The notes below the pieces were generated by a model that worked only from the letters and a program-made list of their open reading frames with translations, was not told the origin of the DNA and did not search any database. Shown here in pieces: positions 42,742-51,580 of a stretch of 64,000 nt of DNA; positions within the stretch are counted from its first letter, which is position 1, and every line of letters starts with the position of its first letter. Where the stretch lies: contig JAKLEZ010000010.1 of NCBI GenBank assembly GCA_022711465.1, forward strand, positions 62,001-126,000. The letters are read 5' to 3'. This stretch comes from Planctomycetota bacterium. Lineage in GTDB: Bacteria; Planctomycetota; Phycisphaerae; UBA1845; PWPN01. Position numbers and translations under genes: made by a program.

Positions 42742-42801
42742 GATTTCCTCCTTGGCGTCGGCCGCCCGTCGATCGCGACAGGTGGCGTAACGTTTTCGAC
42801 G

Positions 42802-42830
42802 AGCGTAGCCGGTATTGTCATAAATGTCAA
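42802..42830 (-). promoter_or_regulatory. Promoter of the XRE regulator gene
   Basis: On the minus strand: TTGACA (42830-42825, perfect -35), a 17-base spacer, TACGCT (42807-42802). Transcription should begin near 42795, about 54 bases before the GTG start. The -35 box lies inside the palindromic operator. Confidence 0.55.
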
Positions 42831-42853
42831 TATCGTTGAGTTGTAAGTCAATA
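42813..42853. promoter_or_regulatory. Palindromic operator plus an extra half-site
   Basis: TATTGTCATAAATGTCAATA (42813-42832) has arms TATTGnCAT and ATGnCAATA that mirror each other perfectly except at n. A further half-site, TAAGTCAATA, lies at 42844-42853, 21 bases on, which is two helical turns. It covers the -35 box of the XRE gene and lies upstream of the divergent sialidase gene, so the regulator may control both. Confidence 0.55.
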
Positions 42854-42965
42854 CTTGCGCTCGCCGGCCGAGCGGGGCCGCGAAGATCGCCCACGGGGAC
42901 TTGTGTGGGACACCCTCCCACGCGACAATGGCGGTATGGGAGCCCAAGGCAAGGAGTCGCTGATC

Positions 42966-44144
42966 ATGAGAACCTGCCCATCGCTTGCAGCCGCTGTCGT
43001 TGCCCTCACCCTGGCAGCCCTCTTCCCGGGGTGTTCCGGTGACTCGTCCAAGAAGTCAGTTCACTCCGCGAAGGGGCTGCTTCAGCAGAGCGACCCGTTC
43101 GTCTCCGGTCGCGAAGACTACGATACCTTCCGCATCCCCTCGCTGCTGGTGACCAAGAAAGGAACGCTCCTGGCGTTCTGCGAAGGACGCAAGAACAGCA
43201 GTGCCGATCATGGCGACATCGACTTGGTCCTCAAGCGGAGTACCGATCAGGGCAAGAAGTGGAGCGACCTGCAGGTGGTGGCCGATGACGGGGCCAACAC
43301 CGTCGGGAACCCCTGCCCGGTGGTCGATCAGAGCACCGGGACCATCTGGCTGCTCCTGACCCACAACCTCGGCGAGGACAAGGAGTCGCAGATCACGACT
43401 CGACGAAGCAAGGGGACGCGCCGCGTCTGGGTCAGCCACAGCACCGACGACGGCGTGACCTGGACAAAACCAGAAGATATCACCGCGACCGCCAAGAGGC
43501 CCGAGTGGACCTGGTACGCCACCGGACCCGGTTGCGGAATCCAGCTCAAGAGTGGCCGGATGGTCATCCCCTGTGATCACACACCGGCCGGGGCCAAGGA
43601 CAACTCCCGCTCCCATGTCATCTACAGCGACGATCACGGCGCAACCTGGAAGATCGGCGGCATCGTCGATCGGAGGGTGAACGAATGCCAGGTCGTCGAA
43701 CGGCTCGACGGCTCGCTCATGCTCAACATGCGCAACTGCCGCCGGGGGGTCGGCGAAACCTATCAGCGTGCGATCGCCATCAGCCGCGACGGCGGCCTCA
43801 ACTGGGCTGACTTCCGGTACGATCCGACCTTGATTGAGCCGATCTGCCAGGCCAGCCTGGTGCGGCACACCGGTGCAGGCGCAGCCGCCAATACCCTGAT
43901 CTTCGCCAATCCGGCCAGCACCAAGCGCGAGAAGCTCACCATCCGACTCAGCAACGACGGGGGCGAGACCTGGGCTGCCTCCAAGGAGCTCTGGTCGGGG
44001 CCCGCCGCCTATTCGGCCCTGGCCGCATTCCCCGACGGAACTGTCGGATGCCTGTATGAACGCGGCGAGAAGAAGCCCTACGGCCGAATCGCCTACGCCC
44101 GGTTCGCGCTCGATTGGATCAAGTCGCCGGCCCAGGCCCCGTGA
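42966..44144 (+). CDS. Exported sialidase (GH33-like)
   Basis: 392 residues from ATG 42966, with AAGGAG 9 bases upstream; the longer frame from 42855 has no ribosome binding site. Residues 1-23 are an export signal ending L-F-P-G-C, an imperfect lipobox, so the protein may be lipid-anchored. The sialidase signature is complete: the arginine motif YDTFRIPSLL (Arg56) and five Asp boxes of form S-x-D-x-G-x-x-W (STDQGKKW, STDDGVTW, SDDHGATW, SRDGGLNW, SNDGGETW). The family releases sialic acids, although related propellers act on other glycans. The gene is divergent from the XRE regulator across the palindromic operator and convergent, with a 3-base gap, with the isomerase-like gene. Confidence 0.92.
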   Translation: MRTCPSLAAAVVALTLAALFPGCSGDSSKKSVHSAKGLLQQSDPFVSGREDYDTFRIPSLLVTKKGTLLAFCEGRKNSSADHGDIDLVLKRSTDQGKKWSDLQVVADDGANTVGNPCPVVDQSTGTIWLLLTHNLGEDKESQITTRRSKGTRRVWVSHSTDDGVTWTKPEDITATAKRPEWTWYATGPGCGIQLKSGRMVIPCDHTPAGAKDNSRSHVIYSDDHGATWKIGGIVDRRVNECQVVERLDGSLMLNMRNCRRGVGETYQRAIAISRDGGLNWADFRYDPTLIEPICQASLVRHTGAGAAANTLIFANPASTKREKLTIRLSNDGGETWAASKELWSGPAAYSALAAFPDGTVGCLYERGEKKPYGRIAYARFALDWIKSPAQAP

Positions 44145-44147
44145 CCG

Positions 44148-44990
44148 CTACATGGCCATGATCACGTCCATCGCGGCACTGGTGCGAACCAGCAGCGATG
44201 GATCCCACGGCATCATCTCCGCCACCAGGGTGCTGTTGTAGCCTACGCCCCGCAGGGCGGCCATCACCGCCTGCCAGGGCACCTGACCGGCGCCCAGGGC
44301 GCAGAAGGAGTACGCACCCAGGAATCCGAACGCATCCTGGAAGTCCTTGACGTGCACCCGGCGGATCCGCTGGCCGAGCAATTCGATCCAGTGTGGCGGA
44401 TGCTGCTGATAGCCGAGCAGGTTGCCGACGTCGAGGTAGATGCCCAGCCGCTTGCTGCTGAACGAATCCACGAAATCGCGGAACTCCAGTGGCGAATAGA
44501 ACAGGCCGTTCCACACGTTCTCGACGCACAGGTCCACGCCGACTTTCTCGGCAGTGTCGAGCAACTGCTTCACCGCTTCCCGGGCCCGCTGAACGGCCAC
44601 ATCGTACCGGATCAGGTCCGGGCTGAGCGGGCTCTTGACCACGCCGGGCACGAACAACATGGCCTTACACCCCAGCCACGCGGCTCGCTGCAGGGCGTCG
44701 GCGTGCAGGGCGACGGCCTTCTTGCGGATCCCGGCGTCGTCGCTGGCCGGGTTGAAGCCCCAACTCATCCCGCTGGCCAGCGTCTCGACCACCAGCCCGG
44801 CGGCGTCGATCTGCTTGCGGATCGCGGTGCACGCGGCCTGCGAAGTGCCCGGCGTCAGCACGCCGTCGGTTCCCACGCACAGCTCCATGCCCGCGAATCC
44901 GGCCTTCTTGGTGCAGGCCAGGGCGTCGTCGATCGGATGCGTACCGGCCTGACCGTCCTTGTTCGCCCAGTAGCTGATGCACTTGATCAT
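44148..44990 (-). CDS. Sugar phosphate isomerase/epimerase-like TIM-barrel protein
   Basis: 280 residues from ATG 44990, with GGAGG 8 bases upstream. The xylose-isomerase-like barrel shows FAGMELCVG, VVETLASGMSWG, LCVENVWNGLFYSPLE (metal-binding Glu), GIYLDVGNLLG (Asp) and RRVHVKDFQ (His), the usual metal-ligand set. Members interconvert keto and aldo sugars or act in inositol and sugar-acid breakdown. Export signals are absent, so it works in the cytoplasm. Its position beside a sialidase suggests, without proving, that it handles a sugar released by secreted enzymes. Confidence 0.9.
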   Translation of the reverse strand: MIKCISYWANKDGQAGTHPIDDALACTKKAGFAGMELCVGTDGVLTPGTSQAACTAIRKQIDAAGLVVETLASGMSWGFNPASDDAGIRKKAVALHADALQRAAWLGCKAMLFVPGVVKSPLSPDLIRYDVAVQRAREAVKQLLDTAEKVGVDLCVENVWNGLFYSPLEFRDFVDSFSSKRLGIYLDVGNLLGYQQHPPHWIELLGQRIRRVHVKDFQDAFGFLGAYSFCALGAGQVPWQAVMAALRGVGYNSTLVAEMMPWDPSLLVRTSAAMDVIMAM

Positions 44991-45061
44991 GTCGTCTACC
45001 TCCAGGGAAAGAGCGTCAATTCCCGTGATTCCGCCCCCTTACCATACCATCGGGCGGCGGA

Positions 45062-45091
45062 TTGTCCACCCGACCTGTTCGCGGCTACGAT
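45062..45091 (+). promoter_or_regulatory. Possible promoter of the zinc-ribbon membrane protein gene
   Basis: TTGTCC (45062-45067), an 18-base spacer, TACGAT (45086-45091). Each hexamer matches 4 of 6 consensus positions. It would place transcription start near 45098, about 50 bases before ATG 45151. Confidence 0.3.
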
Positions 45092-45150
45092 GGCTGGAAT
45101 CCGTGCGTGGCAGTGGGGACGTTCCGGAGAAGCGAGGAAGGTGTTGCTCA

Positions 45151-45921
45151 ATGGATGACGACTCGTTCCAGGTCGACAACTCCCTGCGGGGTATCCTCGC
45201 TCGGGCAGTGCTATGGACGATGATCTGCGGAATCACTGCGATCCCCAGCTTTGTCTGGGCGCGGTCCGAGTTCAGTACCCCCGGCATGGTCGTCGGGGTG
45301 GCGCTTTTTGTCGCCATGTACACCATGGTGAGCGGCACCTCGGCCGTGGCCCGCTGGCGGACCTCCCGACTGACAGACCGCACCTTTCGTATCGGCTACT
45401 TCACTCGGGTGGTGGTGTCTGCCATCGTCCCGTTGGGAATGGCCCTGGATCTGGTTCCAGGAATCGTGAGCGTCAGTCTGGTTGAGGCCGTGATGAACCC
45501 GAGGATCCCTGCGATGAGCGGCGGTCGCGGTTTCTTCGTGACCCTGGTCATCACCCTGGTGCAGGGGACTCTCCTGCACATCACCCTGGGCGCCTATATG
45601 CTGGTCGTGCACCTCATCCAGTGGTGGTGGGTCGGCAAGGAGTACCCCAAGGGCCATTGCCGCAGATGCGGTTATGATCTGCGGGCTTCCTACGAGTTCG
45701 GCCGCTGCCCGGAATGCGGCGCCCCCTGCGGCCCGGAAGCGCGTGCCGACCGCGGCACGCTTGGGTTCAGCGGCACCCATGCCGACCTGGCCGGGAATCA
45801 GGCTCGGAGTGCAAGCGCCGCGGCGACCTCGCCAGACGGTCCGCCTGGCGCAGGCGTCCCCTCGCCCGGAACTCCACCGAATCGTGACGGCGATCCCCAG
45901 GCACCGGCGCGAGGGCAATAG
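45151..45921 (+). CDS. Planctomycete-type membrane protein with a zinc ribbon
   Basis: 256 residues from ATG 45151 (GAGGAAGG upstream). Four hydrophobic segments occur between about residues 15 and 165 (VLWTMICGITAIPSFVW; MVVGVALFVAMYTMV; VVVSAIVPLGMALDLV; VTLVITLVQGTLLHITLGAY). After the last helix comes HCRRCGYDLRASYEFGRCPE, then C-G: two C-x-x-C-G knuckles that should bind one zinc on the cytoplasmic side. This C-G-Y-D-L-R ribbon is a recurrent hallmark of planctomycete membrane proteins of unknown role. The last 60 residues are disordered and Pro/Ala/Gly-rich. Confidence 0.82.
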   Translation: MDDDSFQVDNSLRGILARAVLWTMICGITAIPSFVWARSEFSTPGMVVGVALFVAMYTMVSGTSAVARWRTSRLTDRTFRIGYFTRVVVSAIVPLGMALDLVPGIVSVSLVEAVMNPRIPAMSGGRGFFVTLVITLVQGTLLHITLGAYMLVVHLIQWWWVGKEYPKGHCRRCGYDLRASYEFGRCPECGAPCGPEARADRGTLGFSGTHADLAGNQARSASAAATSPDGPPGAGVPSPGTPPNRDGDPQAPARGQ

Positions 45922-46203
45922 AACTGACGGTGGTCTTCGCGAACAGAAATGACCGATTTCGTCCGGAGGCGATACCGCCCCTGCAACACCGTCGTCTTGA
46001 GAACGTGCCGGTGTGGAAAGGAAGGCAGCCCTTCATCGGGGGGCTTGAATCGACGCAGCGACCGAGGGCCGAGTCTGCTTCGCTCCCGGCGAATTCCGGC
46101 CAGCTTCACCGAGCCACCCTGTCGATCCCGAACCACCTCGCCAGACGTGACGCCTTGACCGGCTACGGCCGCAGCGCGGGGCGGGATCCTCTGAGCCGGA
46201 ATC

Positions 46204-46773
46204 CTACGGAACACCCGCGCCCATCCCCAACTCACCGGCCACGCCCTGCATGGCCGCGATCACGTTGGCGATGTGTTGGTCGAGATCGAGGTTCATGAGT
46301 TCCGCGCCCCGGCTGATGTCCTCGCGGCTCACGGCCGCCGCGAATGCGGGGGTCTTCATCTTCTTGCGCACGCTTTTGGGTGTCATGCCGGCCAGTCTCT
46401 CCGGACGGACGTAGGCCACGGCGGTGATGAAGCCGCACAGTTCATCTACCGCCGATAGGGCCTTGCGAATCGGGCGATCGAGCGGGTACTCGGCGCGATT
46501 GGTCTCCGCATGAGAGAGAACGGCTCCGACGACCTCCTCGCTCACGCCCATCGCCCGCAGGATCTTGGCGCCCTCACGGGTGTGCTCCGGCTGCTGGGGC
46601 CATCGCTCGTAGTCGAAGTCATGGATCAGCCCGACGACCCGCCAAGTATGCACATCCTCACCGAGCAGCCGGGCGTAGTATCCCATGGCCGCCTCGACCG
46701 CCAAGGCGTGCTTGAGCAGGGACTCGGACTTGGTGTAGTCGTTCAGCAGCCCCCAGGCTTGTTCACGTGTCAT
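46204..46773 (-). CDS. HD-domain phosphohydrolase
   Basis: 189 residues from ATG 46773, with GGAGGA 7 bases upstream; the frame extends 20 codons further without such a signal. Metal ligands of the HD superfamily are visible in order: KHALAVEAAMG (His22), VVGLIHDFDYERW (His51-Asp52), AVLSHAETNR and a later Asp in ALSAVDELCGF. Small single-domain HD proteins of this length often hydrolyse nucleotides or phosphate esters; the substrate is unknown. It is cytoplasmic. It lies divergent from the beta-helix gene, across a gap of about 230 bases. Confidence 0.9.
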   Translation of the reverse strand: MTREQAWGLLNDYTKSESLLKHALAVEAAMGYYARLLGEDVHTWRVVGLIHDFDYERWPQQPEHTREGAKILRAMGVSEEVVGAVLSHAETNRAEYPLDRPIRKALSAVDELCGFITAVAYVRPERLAGMTPKSVRKKMKTPAFAAAVSREDISRGAELMNLDLDQHIANVIAAMQGVAGELGMGAGVP

Positions 46774-47002
46774 CGTCGATTCCTCCGGCCATCTGCGGCA
46801 TCGTCCATCATTCCGCGGAGCGGTTCGGACCATGGTAACCGTCCGGGTAGTGATGGGGCCAGTCCTCCGGGACCCTTCGACCTTGGATCACACTGGCTCT
46901 GTATCCGCGGGGGAGATATGATCCCGAAGGACGACCCTGATCGGCAGTCCCCGAGCGCCTCGGTCGGTGGGCGAACTTGCTTCAGCAGGGAGAACACACG
47001 TC

Positions 47003-49723
47003 ATGGTGCATTCCAGATTTCTCTCCGTCGCGATGGCAGGAACGGTGCTTCTGGCCGCGGGCGTCTCCTCTTCCGCAAATACGCTCCACGTTTCTCCGGT
47101 CGGCAACGACGCCTGGTCGGGCGCATCCGCGGACCCCAATCTCGGCAAGACCGACGGGCCGCTGGCCTCACTTCAGGGGGCCCGAAACGCAATCCGCAGA
47201 CTCAAGGAGAAGGGTGCCCCGGCGAGGCCCGTTCAAGTGCTGGTGGCCGAGGGAACCTATCCGATGACCGAAGCGCTGGTGCTCGAGGCCGGTGACGGCG
47301 GTACGGAAGCGGCGCCGATCATCTACGCGGCGCAGGAGGGGGCCCGGCCGGTATTCGACGGCGGACGGCGACTCACCGGCTTCAAAGTCGGTCGCGACGG
47401 TGTCTGGACGGTTCAGGTCCCGGGTGTCAGGGAAGGTAGGTTCTACTTCGAGCAACTCTTCGTCGACGGCCGGCGGGCGACCCGGGCCCGATCACCGAAC
47501 AAGGGCTACTACTACACCGTGTTGCGGGTGGACAAGGGTATCGACCCGCTCACCGGTCAGCCGGCCGACCTGAGCCGGCGGGCATTCGTGGCCCGCCCCG
47601 AGGACATTCGCTCGCTGGTCGGGAAGCACGCCGAGCAGCTTCAGGACGTTGATCTGGTCGCCTATCATTCGTGGGAGGTGTCCCATCTGAGGCTGGCGGC
47701 CGTCCACGCGAAGAAGAACACGGTGATCACCACCGGCCCGGCCCGCTGGGCGTTTCAGTGGCTCGGGCCGCACCAGCGGTATCACCTGGAGAACTTTGTG
47801 GAGGCTCTGGACGAGCCCGGCGAGTGGTTCCTCGATCGCGACGGCACGCTGTCTTACAGGCCGCTGCCCGGCGAGGACCCGGCCAAGGTCACGGTCGTTG
47901 CCCCGCTGGCCGATCAGTTCCTCCTCATCCAGGGCAAGCCCGACAGCAAGGTCGAGCACGTGCACTTCAGGGGCTTGACTTTCCGCCACGCCCGCTTTGC
48001 CCTCGAACCGCAGGGCCACAGTGATTCTCAGGCCGCCGCCGCCATCGCCGGCGTGGTCACCGCCGATCATGCCCGCGGGGTGGCGATCGAGGACTGCGCG
48101 ATCGAGCACGTCGGCCTGTACGGCATCTGGATGCGGCAGGGATGTTCCCACTGCCGGATCGTGCGGAACGAGCTGTACGACCTCGGGGCGGGCGGGGTGC
48201 GGATCGGTGAGGCGACGATTCACCCAGAAGGACCGCTGCGCACCGACCACATCGTAGTGGACAACAACATCATTCGATCGGCCGGCCAGATCTTGATGGG
48301 CGCGGTCGGTGTATGGATCGGCCAGAGCCCCCACAACCAAGTGACCCACAACGACATCAGCGGCCTGCGCTACACCGGCGTTTCCGCCGGCTGGACCTGG
48401 GGCTACGGCCAGAGCCTGGCCCACCACAACACCATCGACTTCAACCACATCCACCACATCGGCTGGGGCATTCTCAGTGACATGGGCGGGGTTTATACGC
48501 TGGGCATCTCGCCCGGGACCACGGTCAGCAACAACGTCATCCACGACGTCTACTCCTACGACCGGTATGGTCGGGGCGGCTGGGGCCTCTACAACGACGA
48601 GGGCAGCACCGGGATCGTCCTCGAGAACAACCTGGTCTACAACGTGAACACCGGCTGCTACCATCAGCATTACGGCAGGGAGAACGTGATCCGCAACAAC
48701 ATCCTGGCCTTGAGCAAGGACGGGCAGATTCAGCGATCGCGCGTCGAGGAGCATCTGTCCTTCACCCTGGTCGGCAATATCGTGTACTGGGACACCAGCG
48801 ACCTGTTGAGCGGCAAGTGGAATGATGCCAACGTCAAGACCGAGCGCAACCTCTACTGGGACGCCTCGGGCAAGCCGGTGACCTTCGCCGGCAAGACGCT
48901 GGAGCAGTGGCAGGCGACGGGGCAGGACGCGGGCTCGGTGGTGGCCGATCCGCTGTTCGTTGATGCCGAGCGCCGCGACTTTCGGCTCCGGGACGGATCG
49001 CCGGCGGCCAGGATCGGCTTCAAGGCGTTCGACTACCGCAGGGCGGGTGTCTATGGCGACGAGGCGTGGGTCCGGAAGGCGAAAGCGATCAGCTATCCCG
49101 AGGTGGAATGGGCGGCCGATCCGCCGCCGCGGCCGCCCTTGTCGATTGACGAGGATTTCGAGGATGTGTCCGTCGGGTTGCCGGTGCCGCTGGCCACGGT
49201 TCAGACTGAGAACAAGGGTGACTCGATCGGCGTGACCGAGGAGGCCGCTCGGGGGGGCAAGCGAAGCCTGAAGATCACCGACGCCCGTGGCCTGCAGCAC
49301 GACTTCTCGCCGCATTTTCACTATGCTCCGGGCCACACGGCGGGCGTGACGCGGATGAGCTGCGATCTGCGGACCGATCCCGGAGCGGTCGTATACATCG
49401 AGTGGCGAGACGCGGCGAGCCCATACCGCGTCGGGCCGACTTTGTCCATCCGGGAGGGCAAGCTGCAGGCCGGGGGCGAAGCACTTGTCGAATGGCCGAT
49501 CGGCCGGTGGGTCCACCTCGAGATGGCCGCGGGCCTCGGTCCGAAGGCCGACGGGAAGTGGACATTGAGCGTGACGCTGCCGGATCAGCAGCCGAAGCGG
49601 TTCGCCGGCCTGGCCCACGGCAGCCCCGGTTTCGCACGGCTTGAATGGCTTGGCTTTGTGAGCAACGGCAGGGAGAAGGCGGCGAGCTACCTGGACAACA
49701 TCCGGTTGGCCAATGAACCCTGA
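47003..49723 (+). CDS. Secreted right-handed beta-helix glycan-active protein
   Basis: 906 residues from ATG 47003 (AGGGAGA about 12 bases upstream). A signal peptide ends near SSSA-NTLHV (residue 25). Residues 28-130 open with HVSPVGNDAWSG and PLASLQGARNAIRRL, a common N-terminal segment of beta-helix lyases and GH-type helices. Residues 300-700 are a right-handed helix with many short turns (NNIIRSAGQILMG; HNTIDFNHIHHIG; NNVIHDVYSYDRYG; NNLVYNVNTGCYHQHYG) and parallel-stacked Asn. The last 170 residues (SIDEDFEDVSVGLPVPL onward) look like a concanavalin-like binding domain. Polysaccharide lyase or hydrolase activity is inferred. The fucosidase gene starts 25 bases after its stop. Confidence 0.87.
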   Translation: MVHSRFLSVAMAGTVLLAAGVSSSANTLHVSPVGNDAWSGASADPNLGKTDGPLASLQGARNAIRRLKEKGAPARPVQVLVAEGTYPMTEALVLEAGDGGTEAAPIIYAAQEGARPVFDGGRRLTGFKVGRDGVWTVQVPGVREGRFYFEQLFVDGRRATRARSPNKGYYYTVLRVDKGIDPLTGQPADLSRRAFVARPEDIRSLVGKHAEQLQDVDLVAYHSWEVSHLRLAAVHAKKNTVITTGPARWAFQWLGPHQRYHLENFVEALDEPGEWFLDRDGTLSYRPLPGEDPAKVTVVAPLADQFLLIQGKPDSKVEHVHFRGLTFRHARFALEPQGHSDSQAAAAIAGVVTADHARGVAIEDCAIEHVGLYGIWMRQGCSHCRIVRNELYDLGAGGVRIGEATIHPEGPLRTDHIVVDNNIIRSAGQILMGAVGVWIGQSPHNQVTHNDISGLRYTGVSAGWTWGYGQSLAHHNTIDFNHIHHIGWGILSDMGGVYTLGISPGTTVSNNVIHDVYSYDRYGRGGWGLYNDEGSTGIVLENNLVYNVNTGCYHQHYGRENVIRNNILALSKDGQIQRSRVEEHLSFTLVGNIVYWDTSDLLSGKWNDANVKTERNLYWDASGKPVTFAGKTLEQWQATGQDAGSVVADPLFVDAERRDFRLRDGSPAARIGFKAFDYRRAGVYGDEAWVRKAKAISYPEVEWAADPPPRPPLSIDEDFEDVSVGLPVPLATVQTENKGDSIGVTEEAARGGKRSLKITDARGLQHDFSPHFHYAPGHTAGVTRMSCDLRTDPGAVVYIEWRDAASPYRVGPTLSIREGKLQAGGEALVEWPIGRWVHLEMAAGLGPKADGKWTLSVTLPDQQPKRFAGLAHGSPGFARLEWLGFVSNGREKAASYLDNIRLANEP

Positions 49724-49748
49724 ATCACTCTATAAGGAGGCATAACGG

Positions 49749-51452
49749 ATGAAGAAGATGAGCATCGTCTCGGCGGCGTTGTTGGTGATGGTCGGCGCCG
49801 GCAGGTTGGTGGGTGCGGATGCCCCGCCGGCCGCGACCCAGGAGGCCATGGAATACTTGCGGGCCAGTCCCCAGGACATGCAGTGGTGGCGCGAGGCGCG
49901 GTTCGGCCTGTTCGTGCACTGGGGGCCGGTGAGCCTGCAGGGCACCGAGATCGGCTGGTCGCGCGGCGGCGAGCGACGCGGGACCGGCGGCAAGGGTGAG
50001 GTTCCGCTCGAGGTTTACGACAATCTCTACAAGAAGTTCAACCCGGTCAAGTTCAGCGCCGAGGAGTGGGTGCGGATCGCCCAGGACGCGGGCATGAGGT
50101 ACCTGGTCTTCACCACCAAGCACCACGACGGCTTCACCAACTTCGACTCCAAGCTCACCGACTACAAGATCACCAGCCCGGAATCGCCGTTCGGCCGCGA
50201 CATTGTTGCCGAGCTGGCCAGGGCCTGTCACCAGGCCGGGATGCGCCTGGGCTTCTACTACTCGCCGCCGGACTGGCATCACCCGAACTACCGTACGGCC
50301 GAGCACGCCAAGTACATCGAGTATCTTCACGGTCAGCTCCGCGAGCTGTGCAGCCGATACGGCCGGGTGGACATCATCTGGTTCGACGGGCTGGGCGGCA
50401 CGGCCAAGGACTGGGACTCCGAGAACCTCTTCAAGGTGATTCGCACCCTCCAGCCGCACGTCCTGCTCAACAACCGGGCGGGTCTGCCGGGCGACTTCGG
50501 CACGCCCGAGCAGACCATCGGCCGGTTCGACATCAAGAGGCCTTGGGAGTCTTGCATCACCATATGCCAGCAGTGGGCATGGAAGCCCAACGACAACCTC
50601 AAATCGCTCAAGGAATGCGTTCACACTTTGGTCCGTTGTGCCGGCGGCGACGGCAACCTGCTGCTCAACGTCGGGCCGATGCCCTCGGGAGAGATCGAGC
50701 CCCGGCAGGTGGAAGTGCTGCGGGGCATAGGCCAATGGCTCAAGGCTGCGGGGGAGGCCGTCTATGGCACACGGGGCGGGCCGTTCATGCCTGGCCTCTG
50801 GGGGGCGAGCACTCATCGGGGCAAGAAGGTCTACCTTCACGTGCTCGAGTGGCCGGACGGCGAGGAGCTGCTGGTCCTGCCGGCCATCCCGGCCAGGATC
50901 GTGGCCAGTTCCCTGCTCGGCGGCGGGACGGTCACGGTCGAGCAGGGCGAGAAGGGCATCACCGTCGGCGTGCGGGCCGCCGATCGGAGGGATCCGGACA
51001 CCATTGTGGTGCTCGAGCTGGCCTGTCCGGCGATCGATGTTGCTCCGGTGGCGACGGGCGGGGTTTCGCTGACCACCGGCAAGAAGGCCACTGCATCGAA
51101 CGTCTTTCAGAACAGCGACGCGCACGGGCCGGACAAGGCCGTGGACGAGAATGACGCCACGCGTTGGGCGACGGATGCGGGCACCCACTCCGCCTGGTTG
51201 GAGGTGGATCTGGGCGAGGCCAAGACCTTTGACCGGGCGACCCTGCGCGAGGCCTACGAGCGTGTTCGGGCGTTCGAGCTCCAGTACAAGGACGGTGACA
51301 GCTGGCGGACGTTCGCGACCGGGACGACGATCGGTCGTCGCTGCCGGCTCAAGTTCGCGCCGGTGACCGCCCGGCACGTGCGGTTGAACATTACCGAGGC
51401 CACGGAAGGTCCGACTCTCTGGGAGTTCGCTCTCACTCCTCCGGCTCAGTAG
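49749..51452 (+). CDS. Secreted alpha-L-fucosidase (GH29) with a C-terminal F5/8C domain
   Basis: 567 residues from ATG 49749, preceded by AAGGAGG. A signal peptide covers residues 1-23. The GH29 barrel has WWREARFGLFVHWGPVSLQG, RYLVFTTKHHDGFTNFDS, LGFYYSPPDWHHPNY and RVDIIWFDGLGG, whose Asp213 is the expected nucleophile. NLLLNVGPMPSGEI closes the barrel. After a small beta domain, residues about 435-560 are an F5/8-type-C carbohydrate-binding module (KKATASNVFQ, DENDATRWATDAGTHSAWLE). It should remove terminal fucose from extracellular glycans. It is the second gene of an operon with the beta-helix protein. Confidence 0.95.
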   Translation: MKKMSIVSAALLVMVGAGRLVGADAPPAATQEAMEYLRASPQDMQWWREARFGLFVHWGPVSLQGTEIGWSRGGERRGTGGKGEVPLEVYDNLYKKFNPVKFSAEEWVRIAQDAGMRYLVFTTKHHDGFTNFDSKLTDYKITSPESPFGRDIVAELARACHQAGMRLGFYYSPPDWHHPNYRTAEHAKYIEYLHGQLRELCSRYGRVDIIWFDGLGGTAKDWDSENLFKVIRTLQPHVLLNNRAGLPGDFGTPEQTIGRFDIKRPWESCITICQQWAWKPNDNLKSLKECVHTLVRCAGGDGNLLLNVGPMPSGEIEPRQVEVLRGIGQWLKAAGEAVYGTRGGPFMPGLWGASTHRGKKVYLHVLEWPDGEELLVLPAIPARIVASSLLGGGTVTVEQGEKGITVGVRAADRRDPDTIVVLELACPAIDVAPVATGGVSLTTGKKATASNVFQNSDAHGPDKAVDENDATRWATDAGTHSAWLEVDLGEAKTFDRATLREAYERVRAFELQYKDGDSWRTFATGTTIGRRCRLKFAPVTARHVRLNITEATEGPTLWEFALTPPAQ

Positions 51453-51580
51453 CCGCGGGCAGTCAGCCCGGGGGCAGGGGAAGGGCGGGTCCGGGAGGCA
51501 GGATGCGTCAGCCGGTCGGGGGGTGGGTTTCGGTCCTCGGGGCTGTCGCCGTCCCGGGGCGTGGCGCGGACCGCCTTTTG

